Source: Saposhnikovia divaricata
Lineage: Eukaryota > Streptophyta > Magnoliopsida > Apiales > Apiaceae
Reading direction: 5' to 3'
DNA: 64,000 bases
Assembly: GCA_036435485.1 (NCBI GenBank)
Contig: CM071597.1
Coordinates: forward strand, 170,792,147-170,856,146
This document shows, piece after piece, positions 34,511 to 46,799 of the stretch. Every line of letters begins with the position of its first letter. Position 1 is the stretch's first letter. The position numbers and the translations under genes were made by a program. The notes beneath the pieces are model-generated. The model saw only the letters and a list, made by a program, of their open reading frames with translations, had not been told where the DNA came from and searched no databases.

Positions 34511-35506
34511 TTTATAAACTATAAAATTATAAAAGTGTTAGTATAATACATACTTTCATGTCATAACAGTGATGCATCCAAATTACATGTTTAGTGCCTA
34601 AAAAAAATTGCAACTAACCACATATATGAACATATATAAAAAAAAATCGAAAGCAACAAAAAAAAATAAAAAAAATCGAAAGCAACTTTTCTAATTTACT
34701 TATTATCCTAAACTTGTTGATAGGTACATACATGAGTTTTACAACAAACTGCAAATATACTTTCGAGCTAAATTCTTAAAGGCAGGTGCAACAAAAAAAA
34801 ATCAAAAGGTCTAAAAAGTGACATGCCAACAATCACAAAACCCACACAAACATATTTGTCCACATAATTGGTGTAGCACATGCAAAATGCATACAAAGTA
34901 TAAGAATTGCACATGCGTACTAGAATCATGGATCAAGCCTCTATTTTATTTTTACCATGTACACTTAAAAATATGTTTATAGCTAAACTGATTTATCTCT
35001 TTTCATTAAAATGTACCCCGAAACTTGATAAACATGATAATAATACACATGATCATAAAATGTTTTACTAAAGCATGACCCACATAGAATATATTACCCA
35101 CATGATGTATTCGGGTAAGAATTATGGCTAGTAATTCATGACATACACAAAATGGATGTCACTTTTTGAATTCAAATTATCTCTCTAATACCTTGCTTCA
35201 AGATATAAGGACTAATATGCTGTTTGTTAGGTTAGTTACAATGTAAATAAATTCAGTATAATCTATCTTCAAGAGCATAGGCAAGCATGGAGATAAATTC
35301 AGATAAAGGAAGTGGAAAACTAAATATAACAAGGTAGAGGCCATAGAGCTTTACAAACCAAACTTAAAACATAATCAGACATTTACAAAGCAACAAAGCA
35401 AACTTAAAAATAACACTTACGGTAGATATGCTATTGTTTCTCCGCAACGAGAATATTAATCACCAATACGCGAAATTTAGAATGATTTGCAATCGTGCTG
35501 ATAACG

Positions 35507-35726
35507 TGTTAAAAATACATAATATATTATAGATAAAACATATTTGAAAGAGAACATTGTATTATATTTGAGAGAGTTGAGTATACAAGTAAGAATTTGG
35601 TGGCCTTTATATAGGCTATCTATAAGTGAGTTACAAGGAATCAAAAGGCCAAGGGACATAGGTTATAGGAGCTAGAAAGTCAAGAGACCCTCTTCTAGAA
35701 AATACTTGGACATTCATATTACAACA
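35507..35726 (-). repeat. 5' LTR of Copia-2
   Basis: On the minus strand it begins TGTTGTAATATG and ends TTTTTAACA. It differs from the other LTR at one T/C and two clustered positions. Confidence 0.95.
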
Positions 35727-35731
35727 TTTTT

Positions 35732-36728
35732 AACTTTTTTAATTTTTTATAAGTTTATACGTCGGCTATATGACTAGCGTCGTGTGTACTCATATATACG
35801 TGAACCACATACAACAAAAATACAAAAATTCATGGGATAATTCTTTTGAAATCGGGAAATCAAGGGTATGTAAATTAGGATGGTTGATAGGCCGAGGCTA
35901 TACAGGTCAATTTTTAGAGGATTCAATTGTAAAAGGGCCAAAATGTCTTTTCATCTCGAATAAATTGCTTCACGATTTTTACTCGATTAGATTGTCTCAC
36001 TCTTTTTTTTGAATAAAAATTAATTCATTAATGATAAGTCATACGACATCTATAAATATAATTGAGTTGAACAAACGTATAAAAAAGTAAAATAAAGTTA
36101 TATATTGATGATTTGGAATACCTAATAGAATCTTGGTGTGTAATATAATATTTATAAATGAAATTTAATTTTAGAATAAATTTATAATTTTTCTTTTAAG
36201 GAATAAATAAATGTATTTAAATACACCAAATTTATCTTAGGTGTTTTTATTCTTTTTGAAATCGTAATTTTAATTTATCAGATATCTATATTAAAATTAA
36301 ACTAAAAATTTTATTGATCTAAAATACAATAATATAATGATTTGAAACACGTAAGAGAATATTGGTGTGTAAAATAATATTTATAAATGAATCTTAATTA
36401 CAAAAGTATGAGTTTAATCTTTTCATTTATGAAAAAATGAACATGGTCATCAACACTTTTGTATTTATTTATAGATATTGATACTTGATTTTGTGAAAGT
36501 AGTTAGTTAAAACAAATTTTGACTACAATTGGTGAAAACAAAAATCGAAAATGGTATTGTGGAAGAATCCTCGTGCCCGATACGGGGACACGCGTGTCCA
36601 AGAATCTGACACGGGGATACGGCGGATCACCGAAGTGTATACAGATTTTGTTGAGGTGAGGCGCATGAATACGCTGCCCATAAGGAATCTTGCACCTTCT
36701 CGTGCAAGATTTTTCCGGCAACTCCTTA
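35732..36728. other. AT-rich non-coding part of element W
   Basis: TATACGTCGG-like motifs appear just right of the Copia insertion (35756). At 36540-36720 the base composition is higher in GC (GATACGGGGACACGCGTGTC), unlike its surroundings; the open frames there are short on both strands and unrecognised. Confidence 0.4.
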
Positions 36729-37073
36729 CACTACACCATAAATGGTCTTTAGTAACACCTGAAAAAAGTGTAAAAAATCATGAATAATGTTGCCTTAGAC
36801 AAAAAATTGGTCTAAGGCTCTTTCCATCTTGACAGCTGAACAAAATGTTGTAAAGCAAGAATGAGCAACTATAGTGCTCAGCAAGTTCTCTTCTCGCTCG
36901 GTATATAAATATAATAAGGTTTACCGAAATAAATACTCAAAATTTTAATATCGGATATCACAATATGATTTGGTGAGTATGAAAGTAACTAGCGTAACAG
37001 CCCGTGCAAAGCACGATGTTCATAAATCAAACTTGTACATCATACCCATAATATTATTATTGGCGTCTATATA
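36729..37073. mobile_element. CACTA-like left end, truncated
   Basis: CACTACACCATAAATGGTC is followed by a perfect 9-bp stem (GCCTTAGAC at 36792 with GTCTAAGGC at 36810), as in subterminal regions of small CACTA elements. No matching right end is seen before the next feature. Confidence 0.45.
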
Positions 37074-37230
37074 TGTAACGCCCCCAAATCCACCCTGACC
37101 GGGGACTCGGGTCGTCACATTGTCTCAATATGATAACGCAATAACAATACCAAATTTTATTACAACGGAGCATAAAATGTCCCACTCCGCAGGTCCAAGA
37201 TCGTCTTCACACACGGGCCTGGTATATATC
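37074..37230 (+). mobile_element. LTR-like fragment starting TGTAACGCCCCC
   Basis: TGTAACGCCCCCAAATCC followed by GGGGACTCGGGTCGTCAC is a familiar start of plant chromovirus-type gypsy LTRs, as I recall. Only about 150 bp is present, with no partner LTR or coding part. Confidence 0.45.
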
Positions 37231-38911
37231 AAAATTATTGCTCGCATGAATTTCTGTAGATATCAAAATAAATTTGTAACTAAAAAATGGTAAAAGATAA
37301 TACTTAAACCTTATCTTAGATTTCTATAGTAATTTTGTAATGTTGCATTAACATTTTCATGAATAAATTTTTTCTTTAATTTTACAAAATTTGGATAGAT
37401 ATCTATATGATAAAAATTAGATGATTATTTGTAATTGTTAGAATATTAATTTAATATTAAATGTGAAATGAACTTTATCAAATTAAATAAATGAATATAA
37501 TATAAATAATTATTTTAGCATAATTATTCGTATATAACACGGACACATAAACTCTTGTGACTTTAATGAAATAACTTGTGTATTGGTATAAAAATACTTT
37601 TTGAATTATATTTTAACTCAAAAGAATCATGTTCCAAATATATTACATATAATTTTTCAAAAACATTTATCTTCTTTTAAACAAATCTAACCATATAATT
37701 TTATCAATTGGATTCTGACTAACCATTTATATACTTGATTAATCTAATTATCAATTATGATTATATTATAAATTTAATAATAGTTATTTAGATATGTGAA
37801 TTTAAATTTTAGATATATAATATCAAATAAAGATTGTTTTGTATATTAAAGAGGACGAAAAAATAGAAGAAAGTGGAAAAAATGGATAAATTATTATTCA
37901 CTTCGTCTCATCATCAATTATTAATAGGGTGAGTGAGGAGATTTATAATTGTGAAGAAAGTTAAAAAGTTGAAGAAAATGTGAGTAAATAATGAGAATGT
38001 AAGACATAGTAAAGTTATTAAAAAATTACATGTCATTTCGTAAGATAATAAAAATGAAGTCTACATTCAGAAAAAGATATTGTTACACAATAAGAGTGAC
38101 GAACAAAGGGCATGAAAATGATTATTATATAATTTAACAATAATTTCAAGACTAATTTTTTAATTTAAAATATACTTAAGAATAAATAATGAGATGCAAT
38201 ACATATTATATGTTATTATAGTAAATTAAAGTTTTATATTATATTTTATGTATCAATACATGATTAATTCAAATAAAATATACTGAGAATGTATAAAATG
38301 CGAATCAAAACAATTAATAACATAATCGATATCTATTCAATCGAAAAATAGAAGTAAAGTAAAAATTTATAAATTAATTAAAAGCATAGTAAGTCCATTA
38401 TTTTATGATAAAAAATATTGAACAATGATTGAATTTTTTGAATAATTCTAAATTCACGTTTAAAACAAAAAATTTGACTAAAACGTAGAACAAAGATTAT
38501 ATAAAAAAATATAACATCTAAAAGATAGAACTATATATCACATATTCTTTTGGAGTGCTGCTTGAAAATTGAAAAAAATAAAGTTAAATTAATATTATAA
38601 ATTAACATTTTATTTACACAAAGGTTAAAATAAGAAAAAGTATATAAGTTAAAGGGAGAAAATGTGGTTTATGTAGTAAAATTTTTAAAACATAATTAAA
38701 ACTTATCATAGCACATTGGTTTAGACATGAATTATTAAGGAGGAGGTGAATGGTTCAATTCCTAATACATACACAAATTTATACTATTTTTGCATAAAGT
38801 ATGTAGAGATGACATTTTTGTAAATTTCAAAAGTATAGGGATAAAAGGGTAATTTCACGAGCAATTTCTTGGCATATTTTACCCTTGTGTTGACATATAA
38901 TATATAGTAAT

Positions 38912-38935
<24 letters not shown>
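37231..38935. other. Very AT-rich non-coding stretch
   Basis: About 1.7 kb of low-complexity AT-rich DNA with no open frame, ending in a (TA)n tract at about 38905-38945. It lies in the promoter-side half of element W, but no regulatory site can be named. Confidence 0.5.
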
Positions 38936-38952
<17 letters not shown>

Positions 38953-39226
38953 CACGTAGCCAAAAAGGCGACGTATATGTGCTAAGACTTTATACGTCGG
39001 TTAAAAACAGCGACGTAAAATGTCCTTTTTTACATCGGTCAAAAGGGAACCGACGTATATGTTCACAATATACGACGCCTCTTAGCTAAACCGACGTAAA
39101 AAGTTGTCTGAAAAGGGTTATATATGTCGCCCTTACAAAAATGCGACGTATGAAGTCGTATATACATCGCCTTCCTCTATGTGCGACGTAAAAAAAGCGA
39201 CGTAATAGGCCAGTTTTGTACTAGTG
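38936..39226. repeat. Right subterminal repeats of element W
   Basis: Direct and inverted copies of GGCGACGTATA/TATACGTCG, as on the left side, ending in the inverse terminus. Confidence 0.88.
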
Positions 39227-39439
39227 GTAGTAGAATATGGGGAAATTTGAGAAGGTTTTGAGAAAGATGGAAAATTTGACAAGGGGCAGAATGATATGTT
39301 TTGTTTGCTGTAAAGTAACTAGGGGTGGGAAGAAGGGGAAATGAAATTTTGGGATTGGAATAGATGAAATGAGCGGCAATATGAATTAGATTAAGGGAGG
39401 GAAGTGAAATTTGAGATTTTGGAACATGAATTTCTAAAA

Positions 39440-40849
39440 AATTTCATATATTAGATTTTAATAAAAAAAATTGAACGATCCAACCGTACGAATGATGTAA
39501 TATAATGATTTTAGTGATGTGTACCAAAAATTAGAAAAATAAATCATTCTTGTAAGTGTTTATAATATAAATCCGCCAAAAGTACTACTCCCTCTAACTA
39601 GTGTCGTACCGATTGAACATGATCTATTTTTTTAAATTTTTTTTCAACGATCCAACTGTACGGATGATGCTATATAGTGATTTTAGTGATGTGTACCAAA
39701 AATTAGGAAAAAATGAATCATTCTTGTATGGTATTTTAATGGTCAACTATCAAAGTACTTCTTGGTCAAACTAGTATAATGTTCGAATAATATTTTTTTT
39801 AAATTTTTTTTGGACGATCCAACCGTACGAATGATGTTATATAATGATTTTAGTTATGTGTACCAAAAATTAGAAAAATAAATCATTATTGTAAGTGTTT
39901 GTAATATAAATCCGCCAAAAGTACTATTCCCTCTAACTAGTGTCGTATCGATTGAACATGATCTATTTTCTTAAATTTTTTTCAATGATCCAACCGTACG
40001 GATGATGCTATATAGTGATTTTAATGATGTGTACCAAAAATTAGGAAAAAAACGAATCATTCTTGTATGGTATTTTAATGGTCAACTATCAAAGTACTTC
40101 TTGGTCAAACTAGTATAATGTTCGAATAATATTTTTATAAAAAATTTTTTTGACGATCCAACCGTATGAATGATGTTATATAATGATTTTAGTGATGTGT
40201 ACCAGAAATTAGAAAAATAAATCATTCTTGTAAGTGTTTATAATATAAATCCGCCAAAAGTACTATTCCCTCTAACTAGTGTCGTACCGATTGAACATGA
40301 TCTATTTTTTTAATTTTTTTCAATGATCCAACCGTACGGATGATGCTATATATTGATTTTAATGGTGTGTACCAAAAATTAGGAAAAAACGAATCATTCT
40401 TGTATGGTATTTTAATGGTCTACTATCAAAGTACTACTTGGTCAAACTAGTATAATGTTCGAATAATATTTTTTAAAATTTTTTTTGGACGATCCAACCG
40501 TACGAATTATGTTATATAATGATTTTAGTGATGTGTACCAAAAATTAGAAAAATAAATCATTCTTGTAAGTGTTTATAATATAAATCCGCCAAAAGTACT
40601 ACTCCCTCTAACTAGTGTCGTACCGATTGAACATGATCTATTTTTTTAATTTTTTTTTCAACGATCCAACCATACGGATGATGCTATATAGTGATTTTAG
40701 TGATGTGTACCAAAAATTAGGAAAATACGAATCATTCTGGTATGGCATTTTAATGGTCAACTATCAAAGTACTACTTGGTCAAACTAGTATAATGTTCGA
40801 ATAATATTTTTGAATGATTTCTTCAACGATCGAATAATTTTTTTTGAAT
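39440..40849. repeat. Satellite-like array with a ~338-bp dimeric period
   Basis: Two related monomers of about 169 bp alternate. One has CCAACCGTACGAATGATGTT, ATAAATCCGCCAAAAGTACT and AACTAGTGTCGTACCG; the other has CCGTACGGATGATGCTATAT, TGGTCAACTATCAAAGTACT and CTAGTATAATGTTCG. The GTACCAAAAATTAGAAAAAT block recurs at 39521, 39860, 40199 and 40535. The gypsy element interrupts the array at its right edge. Confidence 0.92.
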
Positions 40850-40857
40850 GATTTTTT

Positions 40858-41476
40858 TGTGGAATAAAAACTAGGTTACGATTTGTAATTAATGCTAAGG
40901 TGGTTGAGCTTCGAGCTTTAATGGCTGTTTCCGCGTTACGAGATTGATCGGTCCTCACAAAGTGCCTACGTATCTCGTTATTGAGAATCAAGCCAGGACG
41001 TAGTTCTAGGTGATGGTGCCCTCGAGGCTATAGAGGCGAGAGCTCACCTAGGACGCAGTGGCTTGCATGTCCTTATTCGAGGATTAAGCCAAAACGTAAG
41101 TGACGTATTGAGCTCTGCCCAAAAATGTTGTTCTAAGATGAGGGGTTAGACCCTTTATATAGGCTGAGAAGCCCTAGAATTATGGTAGGAGTCAGAGACT
41201 TGGTGGACAAGTCTTCCTTGAGGAAGGTTCTAGATCTCTTCCTTATAGGAATCAGTTTCCATGTTGAAATATATATCTTGGAGGCTAAGTCAGGCAAGAG
41301 TAATATCCTTGTTTGACTCTTATTTGCTGAGCTGTTTATTACCCTTAATATTAATTACGAAATTAATATTATAAATAGGGTTTGGGCCCATCTGGTGGGC
41401 CCCACGTTTGGACCATTCCGGGTCTAATTAATGCCACATTAAATTTGTCTTTAGGGCTTACTTTTAGCCCATATCA
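40858..41476 (-). repeat. 3' LTR of the gypsy element
   Basis: 619 bp; matches 49357-49975 at about 98%. Contains CCTTTATATAGGC, a likely TATA region. Confidence 0.93.
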
Positions 41477-41689
41477 TTTGCCCCCCAACTTCTAGGAAAA
41501 CTGATCAGGTTTTCCTTGAAGTTTTAACGGCCTTTTTCGAGACTTGGGTCAGGGTTCATCTTTGTACACTAGTGTTTCACGAGTATTGTCTTTATGTAAA
41601 GCGTGGAGCGATCGACGCGTTCACGACAATGTTAATTCGATTCTAATCGGCACTAATCAGCCTTAACGATGCTTAAACAATGTTTAAAC

Positions 41690-42015
41690 GACGTTAAACA
41701 GCATAAAACGGCACTAAACGGTGCTAAACGGCACTAGACGATGCTAAACAGCCTTAAACAATGTTTAAACAGTGTTAAACAATGTTAAAAGGATAAAATG
41801 GCACCCACGATGCTAAACGACACTAATCGGTGCTAATCGGCACTAAACGGTGCTAACGACATTATCGGTGCTATCGGCACTAACGGTGCTATCGGTACTA
41901 ATGGTGCTATCGGCACTAACGGTGCTTACAGCACTAACAGTGCTATCGGCACTAACGGTGCTTACAGCACTAATGGTGCTATCGCCACAACGGTGTTATC
42001 GGCACTAATGGCGCT
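41690..42015. repeat. Short tandem repeats, gypsy 3' non-coding region
   Basis: Many copies of a 10-20-bp unit around GGCACTAACGGTGCTATC. The unit is itself a near-palindrome (GCACTAACGGTGC). Confidence 0.85.
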
Positions 42016-42249
42016 AAATGGTGATCGGCTGACGTTTTCTGAAAACGTTGAATCATCATTGTCATGTTTGAATCATCACTAACGTGTTTCAATGTTCTGA
42101 ACCACTTTAGTGAGGTATGAAGCGAGTCAGGGGTGTTCTGAATATCAAAGTGATTTTTCAAGGTTGACGGACCATCAACATCCACTTCCAGTTGGCTAAG
42201 GCCCTCAAAAAATGAGGTGGTCGGCAAAGGATGGTCCAAGACTATAGAA

Positions 42250-43125
42250 AATTCAATTAGCTTCGCGTGGACTGTAAGATCATCCAAATCTGACATCCGG
42301 AGCTCAAGATATGGCCCAAACAGCGTTGAAGGATCGCATTGAGTTCCCGGTCGGCCTAAAGGCTTCAAAATGCCTCGGTCGGCCAGTACCCAGTCGGACA
42401 AGAGTCTCCAAGACTGTAGAAAATTCAGAGAGCTTCGCGTGGACAGTAAGATCGTCCAAATCTGACATCCGGAGCTCAAGATATGGCCCAAACAGCGTCA
42501 ACAGTCCGTGTAGGACTGAAAATCAGTCTTGGTCGGCTGACGCCCTCCTCGGAGCTTGGTCAGCCAATGGTGGTCGGCTAGTGGTCTGCAAGACTATAGA
42601 CAACTTAGAGATCTTCGCGTGGACTGTAAGATCATCCAAATCTGATACCCGGAGCTCAAGATATGGCCCAAATAGCGTCAACAGTCCGTGTAGGACTGAA
42701 AATCAGTCTTGGTCGGCTGACGCCCTCCTTGGAGCTTGGTTGGCCAATGGTGGTCGGTTAGTGGTCTCCAAGACTATAGAAAACTCAGAGATCTTCGCGT
42801 GGACTGCAAGATCGTCCAAATCTGATACCCGAAGCTCAAGATATGGCCCAAACAGCGTCAACAGTCCGTGTAGGACTAAAAATCAGTCTTGGTCGGCTGA
42901 CGCCCTCCTTGGAGCTTGGTTGGCCAATGGTGGTCGGCTAGTGGTCTCCAAGACTATAGAAAACTCAGAGATCTTCGCGTGGACTGCAAGATCGTCCAAA
43001 TCTGATACCCGGAGCTCAAGATATGGCACAAACAGCGTCAATAGTACGTGCAGGACTGAAAATCAGTCTTGGTCGGCTGACGCCCTCCTCGGAGCTTGGT
43101 CGGCCAATGGTGGTCGGCTAGTAAA
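42250..43125. repeat. 180-bp tandem repeats, gypsy 3' non-coding region
   Basis: The block CTCAAGATATGGC recurs at 42303, 42475, 42655, 42835 and 43015: one interval of 172 bp, then three of 180 bp. Because 180 is a multiple of three, a 286-residue plus-strand frame (42311-43171) stays open, but it is a by-product of the repeat and lies antisense to the element. Confidence 0.92.
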
Positions 43126-43129
43126 CCCG

Positions 43130-44010
43130 GACCTGAAAATCATCCGTGGTCTTGAGGATCGAGAAACTTGATCTTGATCTCAAGTCATCCATGATCTTAA
43201 GGATCAAGAAACTTGATCTTGATTTCAAGTCATCCATGATCCTAAGGATCAAGAAACTTGATCTTAAGGATCAAGAAACTTGATCTTGATTTCAAGTCAT
43301 CCGTGATCCTAAGGATCAAGAAACTTGATCTTAAGGATCAAGAAACTTGATCTTGATCTCAAGGATCAAGAAACTTGATCTTGATCTCAAATCACTATTT
43401 TGGTCATTCGTGACTTTGTTATCTTAAGGATCAAGAATCTTGGTCTTGATCTCAAATCATCCGTGATCTCAAGGAGAATCATCCAAGATTTGCTGAAAAA
43501 TTCAAGTTCTAGGACCACGAACTAACCCGTGATCGGCCGGATCATGGGCTAGCTCGTGGTCGGCTGGCTCATGATCGGCCAGAGGGTCCAAATCCATGGT
43601 GATCGGCCGTGTGCTGATCGGCTAAGGGGTGGTCGGCCGGAGCTCCTCCCGAGGTGGTGGTCAGCTGCATGGTGGTCGGCTGCTGCTCCCTCGGGGTGGT
43701 GGTCGGCTACTTCGTGGTCGGCCACCTCGTGGTCGGCTACGGCCCTCCGGGTGTCCTGGTCGGCCACTTCATGGTTGGTTAAAATGCCAGGACCTGAAAA
43801 TCATTCATGGTCTTGAGGATCAAGAATCTTGATCTTGATCTCAAGTCACTATTTTGGTCATTCATGACTTCGTTGTCTTAAGGATCAAGAACCTTGATCT
43901 TGATCTTAAGTCATCAGGGATCTAGGATTTAAAATCATCCGTGATCCTAAGGATCAAGAACCTTGATCTTGATCACAAGTCGTCAGTTTGGTCATTCGTG
44001 ACTTCTAACG
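43130..44010. repeat. AGGATCAAGAA/TTGATCTTGATC repeats and TGGTCGGC-rich block
   Basis: At 43130-43500 and 43800-44010, a 25-45-bp unit with TTAAGGATCAAGAAACTTGA repeats and can pair with itself. Between them (43530-43780) is a GC-rich block with many GTGGTCGGC units. Non-coding. The segment 44011-44869 up to the RNase H end shows no gene I recognise. Confidence 0.85.
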
Positions 44011-44869
44011 ATATTACTCCTTAATTTATGATTAGCACTGCTAATCTTGTAATTACGGCTAATCTCCTTAGTTAACTCCTTAAGCGTAATTAGCTTTTCA
44101 GAAGTCACTTGTTTTGCAACTCCAGCAATTATATCTGCTATTTCTTCTCTGGCTTGTATGAATTATAACTATTATTCCTGCAGAACGTGGGTAATTTCTA
44201 CCCTTTTTTCATCTATAAACGATAGATGACCTTGGCTCAGAATTGAAATTCAGTCTTGGTATGTTGATGGAGGTGTTTGCTATGCCTTGAAGGGTTTCGT
44301 GAACCTTGAACTCAAACGACTTGTTTATTAATCTTCGTGACCTTCCGGGCTTTAACTTGTTTGCTGAATCCTTGGTCTTAAGGTTATCATCAAACCTTGA
44401 CTCTCATCCTTGTGATGAAGTTCTTTAGTTCTTACATCATCCTTGTTTCTCATGGAGGAGGTCTTCCTTCTCGGTTGATCATTAAGATAGTTCACTTGCT
44501 TCTTAGCGCTTGACCTTAGGCCTGGTATGCCTTTATTGGTTTTCAACCCTTTAGCTTGACTCTAGGTTTCCAACCTTCTTCTTGTGCTCATATAACCTTT
44601 CTTAGGTCTCAACTTGACTGACGACTCTTGATTTGAGTCCTTGAACTCAAACGACAAGCTTGATTGGAGGCAGTCAGCCTTGTTGGCCATCAAGGCTTAA
44701 ATTTTGTGTCGGGATTTGAGATTCAAGATTTTAAGTATGGAATGACAAAGGACCTCTTATCTCAACATTCTCACTAATAGTTTCTGTGCTTTCAAGGCAT
44801 TATCAAGGGTACAACCAGTCTTAAGATGAGCTTTGAGAGGGTCTATCCTTCAGCTTACATCAATTGGTG

Positions 44870-46093
44870 CTACCAATTTCTAATCGATGGTGGGGTCTTC
44901 AGGACCTGGAAGTAAAAACTCTCTGCATAATTTTCTATCTCAGAAGAGGCGAACTTAAATGGGGCAGCAGCCTTAATGTTCTCATTTCTTGGAATACGTT
45001 CCTCATAGCGCTCATCATATTGAGTCATAACAGCCTTCACAACTCTCAAATACTTTGTCATAGTTTCATCCTTAGCTTGAAATTCACTATTCACTTGCGA
45101 GACTACCAGTCTTGAATCTCTAAAAACTTTGAGGTTCTTGACCCTCAGTATTCTGGCCCAGCCCAATCTGGCTATCAAGGCTTCATATTCAGCTTCATTA
45201 TTGGTAGTAGGAAAATCTAACTTCAAAGCATACTCAACTGTGAACCCATCGGGGCTTTGCAACACTAAGCCCGCGCCACTAGATTTTGTTTTTGATGCTC
45301 CATCAAAATAGAGCACCCAATATTCCTTTTGATTAGATACAAGTTCTTCATCTTTATCTCCACTTTCAGGGGTGGTTACCGTCTCCTGCCCCCCGACTTC
45401 TTGGTTGGTAATGGTACATTCAACCACGAAGTCAGCCAATGCCTGAGCCTTGATGGCCGTTCGAGGCTTATACGTGATGTCAAACTCTCCAAGTTCGATT
45501 GCCCACTTAATCAATCTTCCACTTGCTTTCGGGCTGTGCAATATGTTCCTCAATTGCTGGTCCGTCAGAACTTCAATCTTATGTGCCTGGAAGTACGGGC
45601 GTAACTTCCTCGAGGCTGTTATCAATGCCAAGGCGAACTTCTCAATGGGAGAGTAATTCAACTCAGCCCCGTGCAACACCTTGCTCACATAATAGATAGG
45701 TTTGACCTTCTTCTCTTCTCGAATGAGAACGGCACTCAATGCTTGCTCAGATACCGCCAGGTATAGATAAAGAGTCTCCCTGGGACTAGGTTTGGCCAGC
45801 AACGGGGCTTCAACCATGTACTTCTTCAGTTGTTCAAATGCCTCTTGGCTCTCAGGGGTCCACTCAAAATTTTTCACCTTCTTCAATGCTTGAAAGAAAG
45901 GCAAGTATTTGTCACCAGACTTGGAGATGAATCTTCCTAAAGCTGCTACCCGGCCTATCAATTTCTGAACATCTCTTATAGAGCATGGCGGTTCCATATC
46001 TAAGATTGCCTTGATCTTGTCAGGGTTGGCCTCTATGCCTCTCTTTGAAACCATCAAACCTAAGAATTTTCCAGATCCAACACCAAAGCACAT
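44870..46093 (-). pseudogene. Gypsy pol: RT thumb/RNase H and second RNase H
   Basis: It begins after a frameshift with FGVGSGKFLGLMVSKRGIEA. The RNase H of the RT unit follows with LYLYLAVSEQALSAVLIREE, YYVSKVLHGAELNYSPIEK and EVLTDQQLRNIL. A second, archaeal-type RNase H then reads YWVLYFDGASKTKSSGAGLV and NNEAEYEALIARL, typical of the Tat lineage. The frame ends near 44870 without an integrase zinc finger or core. Confidence 0.9.
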
Positions 46094-46124
46094 TTGGCTG
46101 GATTAAACATCATTTTGTGGTGCC

Positions 46125-46799
46125 TCAGCACTTCGATGGCTCTCTGAGGTGCTTAATGTGGTCTGCCTTGAACAGGCTCTTGACTAGCATGTCGTCAACA
46201 TAGACCTCCATGGTTTTTCCAATCAGATGGGCGAATATTTTATTCACTAGTCGTTGGTATGTAGCTCCTGCATTCTTTAGACCAAAAGCCATAACAAGGT
46301 AGCAGAAAACACCAAAGTCAGTTATGAAAGATACCTTTGGGATGTCATCCTTGTGCATCTTAATCTGATTGTAGCCGCTGAACCCATCCATGAAGCTCAA
46401 CATCTCATGTCCAGCTGTGGCGTCTATCAGCATGTCTATCCTCGGCAGGGGAAAACAATCCTTCGGACATGCATCATTCAAATCAGTGAAGTCTATACAC
46501 ATCCTCCACTTCCCATTTGCTTTCTTGACCATCACAGGGTTAGCCAACCATTCGGGAAACTGAATTTCTTCAATAAACCCAGCCTCTAAGAGCTTATCAA
46601 CTTCTTGCTTTATGGCCTCTTGCCTTTCAGGTGCAAAGTTCCTCTTCTTCTGCTGTATTATCTTCCGATTAGGATCGACATTCAATCTGTGAATTATGAG
46701 TTGGGGATCGATCCCTAGCATATCAGCTGTTGTCCAAGCAAACACATCACTATTTTCTTGTAAGAATGCTATTAACTTGCCCTTCAGGGGTTCCTTCAA
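46125..46799 (-). pseudogene. Gypsy pol: reverse transcriptase core
   Basis: The blocks WRMCIDFTDLNDACPKDCFP, FMDGFSGYNQIKM, FGLKNAGATYQRL and MEVYVDDMLVKS form a complete RT palm with the YVDD site. Two frame changes between 46150 and 46095 separate it from the following RNase H part; RHHKMMFNPAKC can be read between them. It overlaps the end of the gag-protease frame by a few bases. Confidence 0.92.

Larger units (their letters stand above)
29481..35726 (-). mobile_element. Copia-2: near-complete Ty1/copia retrotransposon nested in W
   Basis: Both 220-bp LTRs (TG...CA) are present and differ at only about three positions, and TTTTT flanks both sides (29476-29480, 35727-35731). The polypurine tract on the minus strand is AAGGGGGAG next to the 3' LTR (29701-29709). 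The gene order on the minus strand is gag, protease, integrase, RT, RNase H. I do not see the usual initiator-Met primer site; the sequence after the 5' LTR is CGTTATCAGCACG. Insertion is recent compared with the decayed host element W. Confidence 0.95.
22118..39226 (-). mobile_element. CACTA element W, 17.1 kb, complete ends
   Basis: The ends are CACTAGTACAAAACTAGCC and its near-perfect inverse GGCCAGTTTTGTACTAGTG, flanked on both sides by GTA (22115-22117 and 39227-39229). Inside are subterminal repeats built on GGCGACGTATA, a decayed minus-strand En/Spm protein gene with Ulp1 protease (27869 down to about 23150), a heme oxygenase fragment on the plus strand, and a nested Copia element (29481-35726). 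Without the Copia insert the element is about 10.9 kb. It lacks a recognisable TNP2 region. Confidence 0.92.

Noticed and set aside
42311..43171. 286-residue plus-strand frame with four 60-residue repeats
   Set aside because: It is produced by a 180-bp tandem repeat in the gypsy 3' region, antisense to the element, without a start context or family match.
43549..43832. GC-rich overlapping frames on both strands
   Set aside because: They reflect the GTGGTCGGC repeat block, with no conserved motif.
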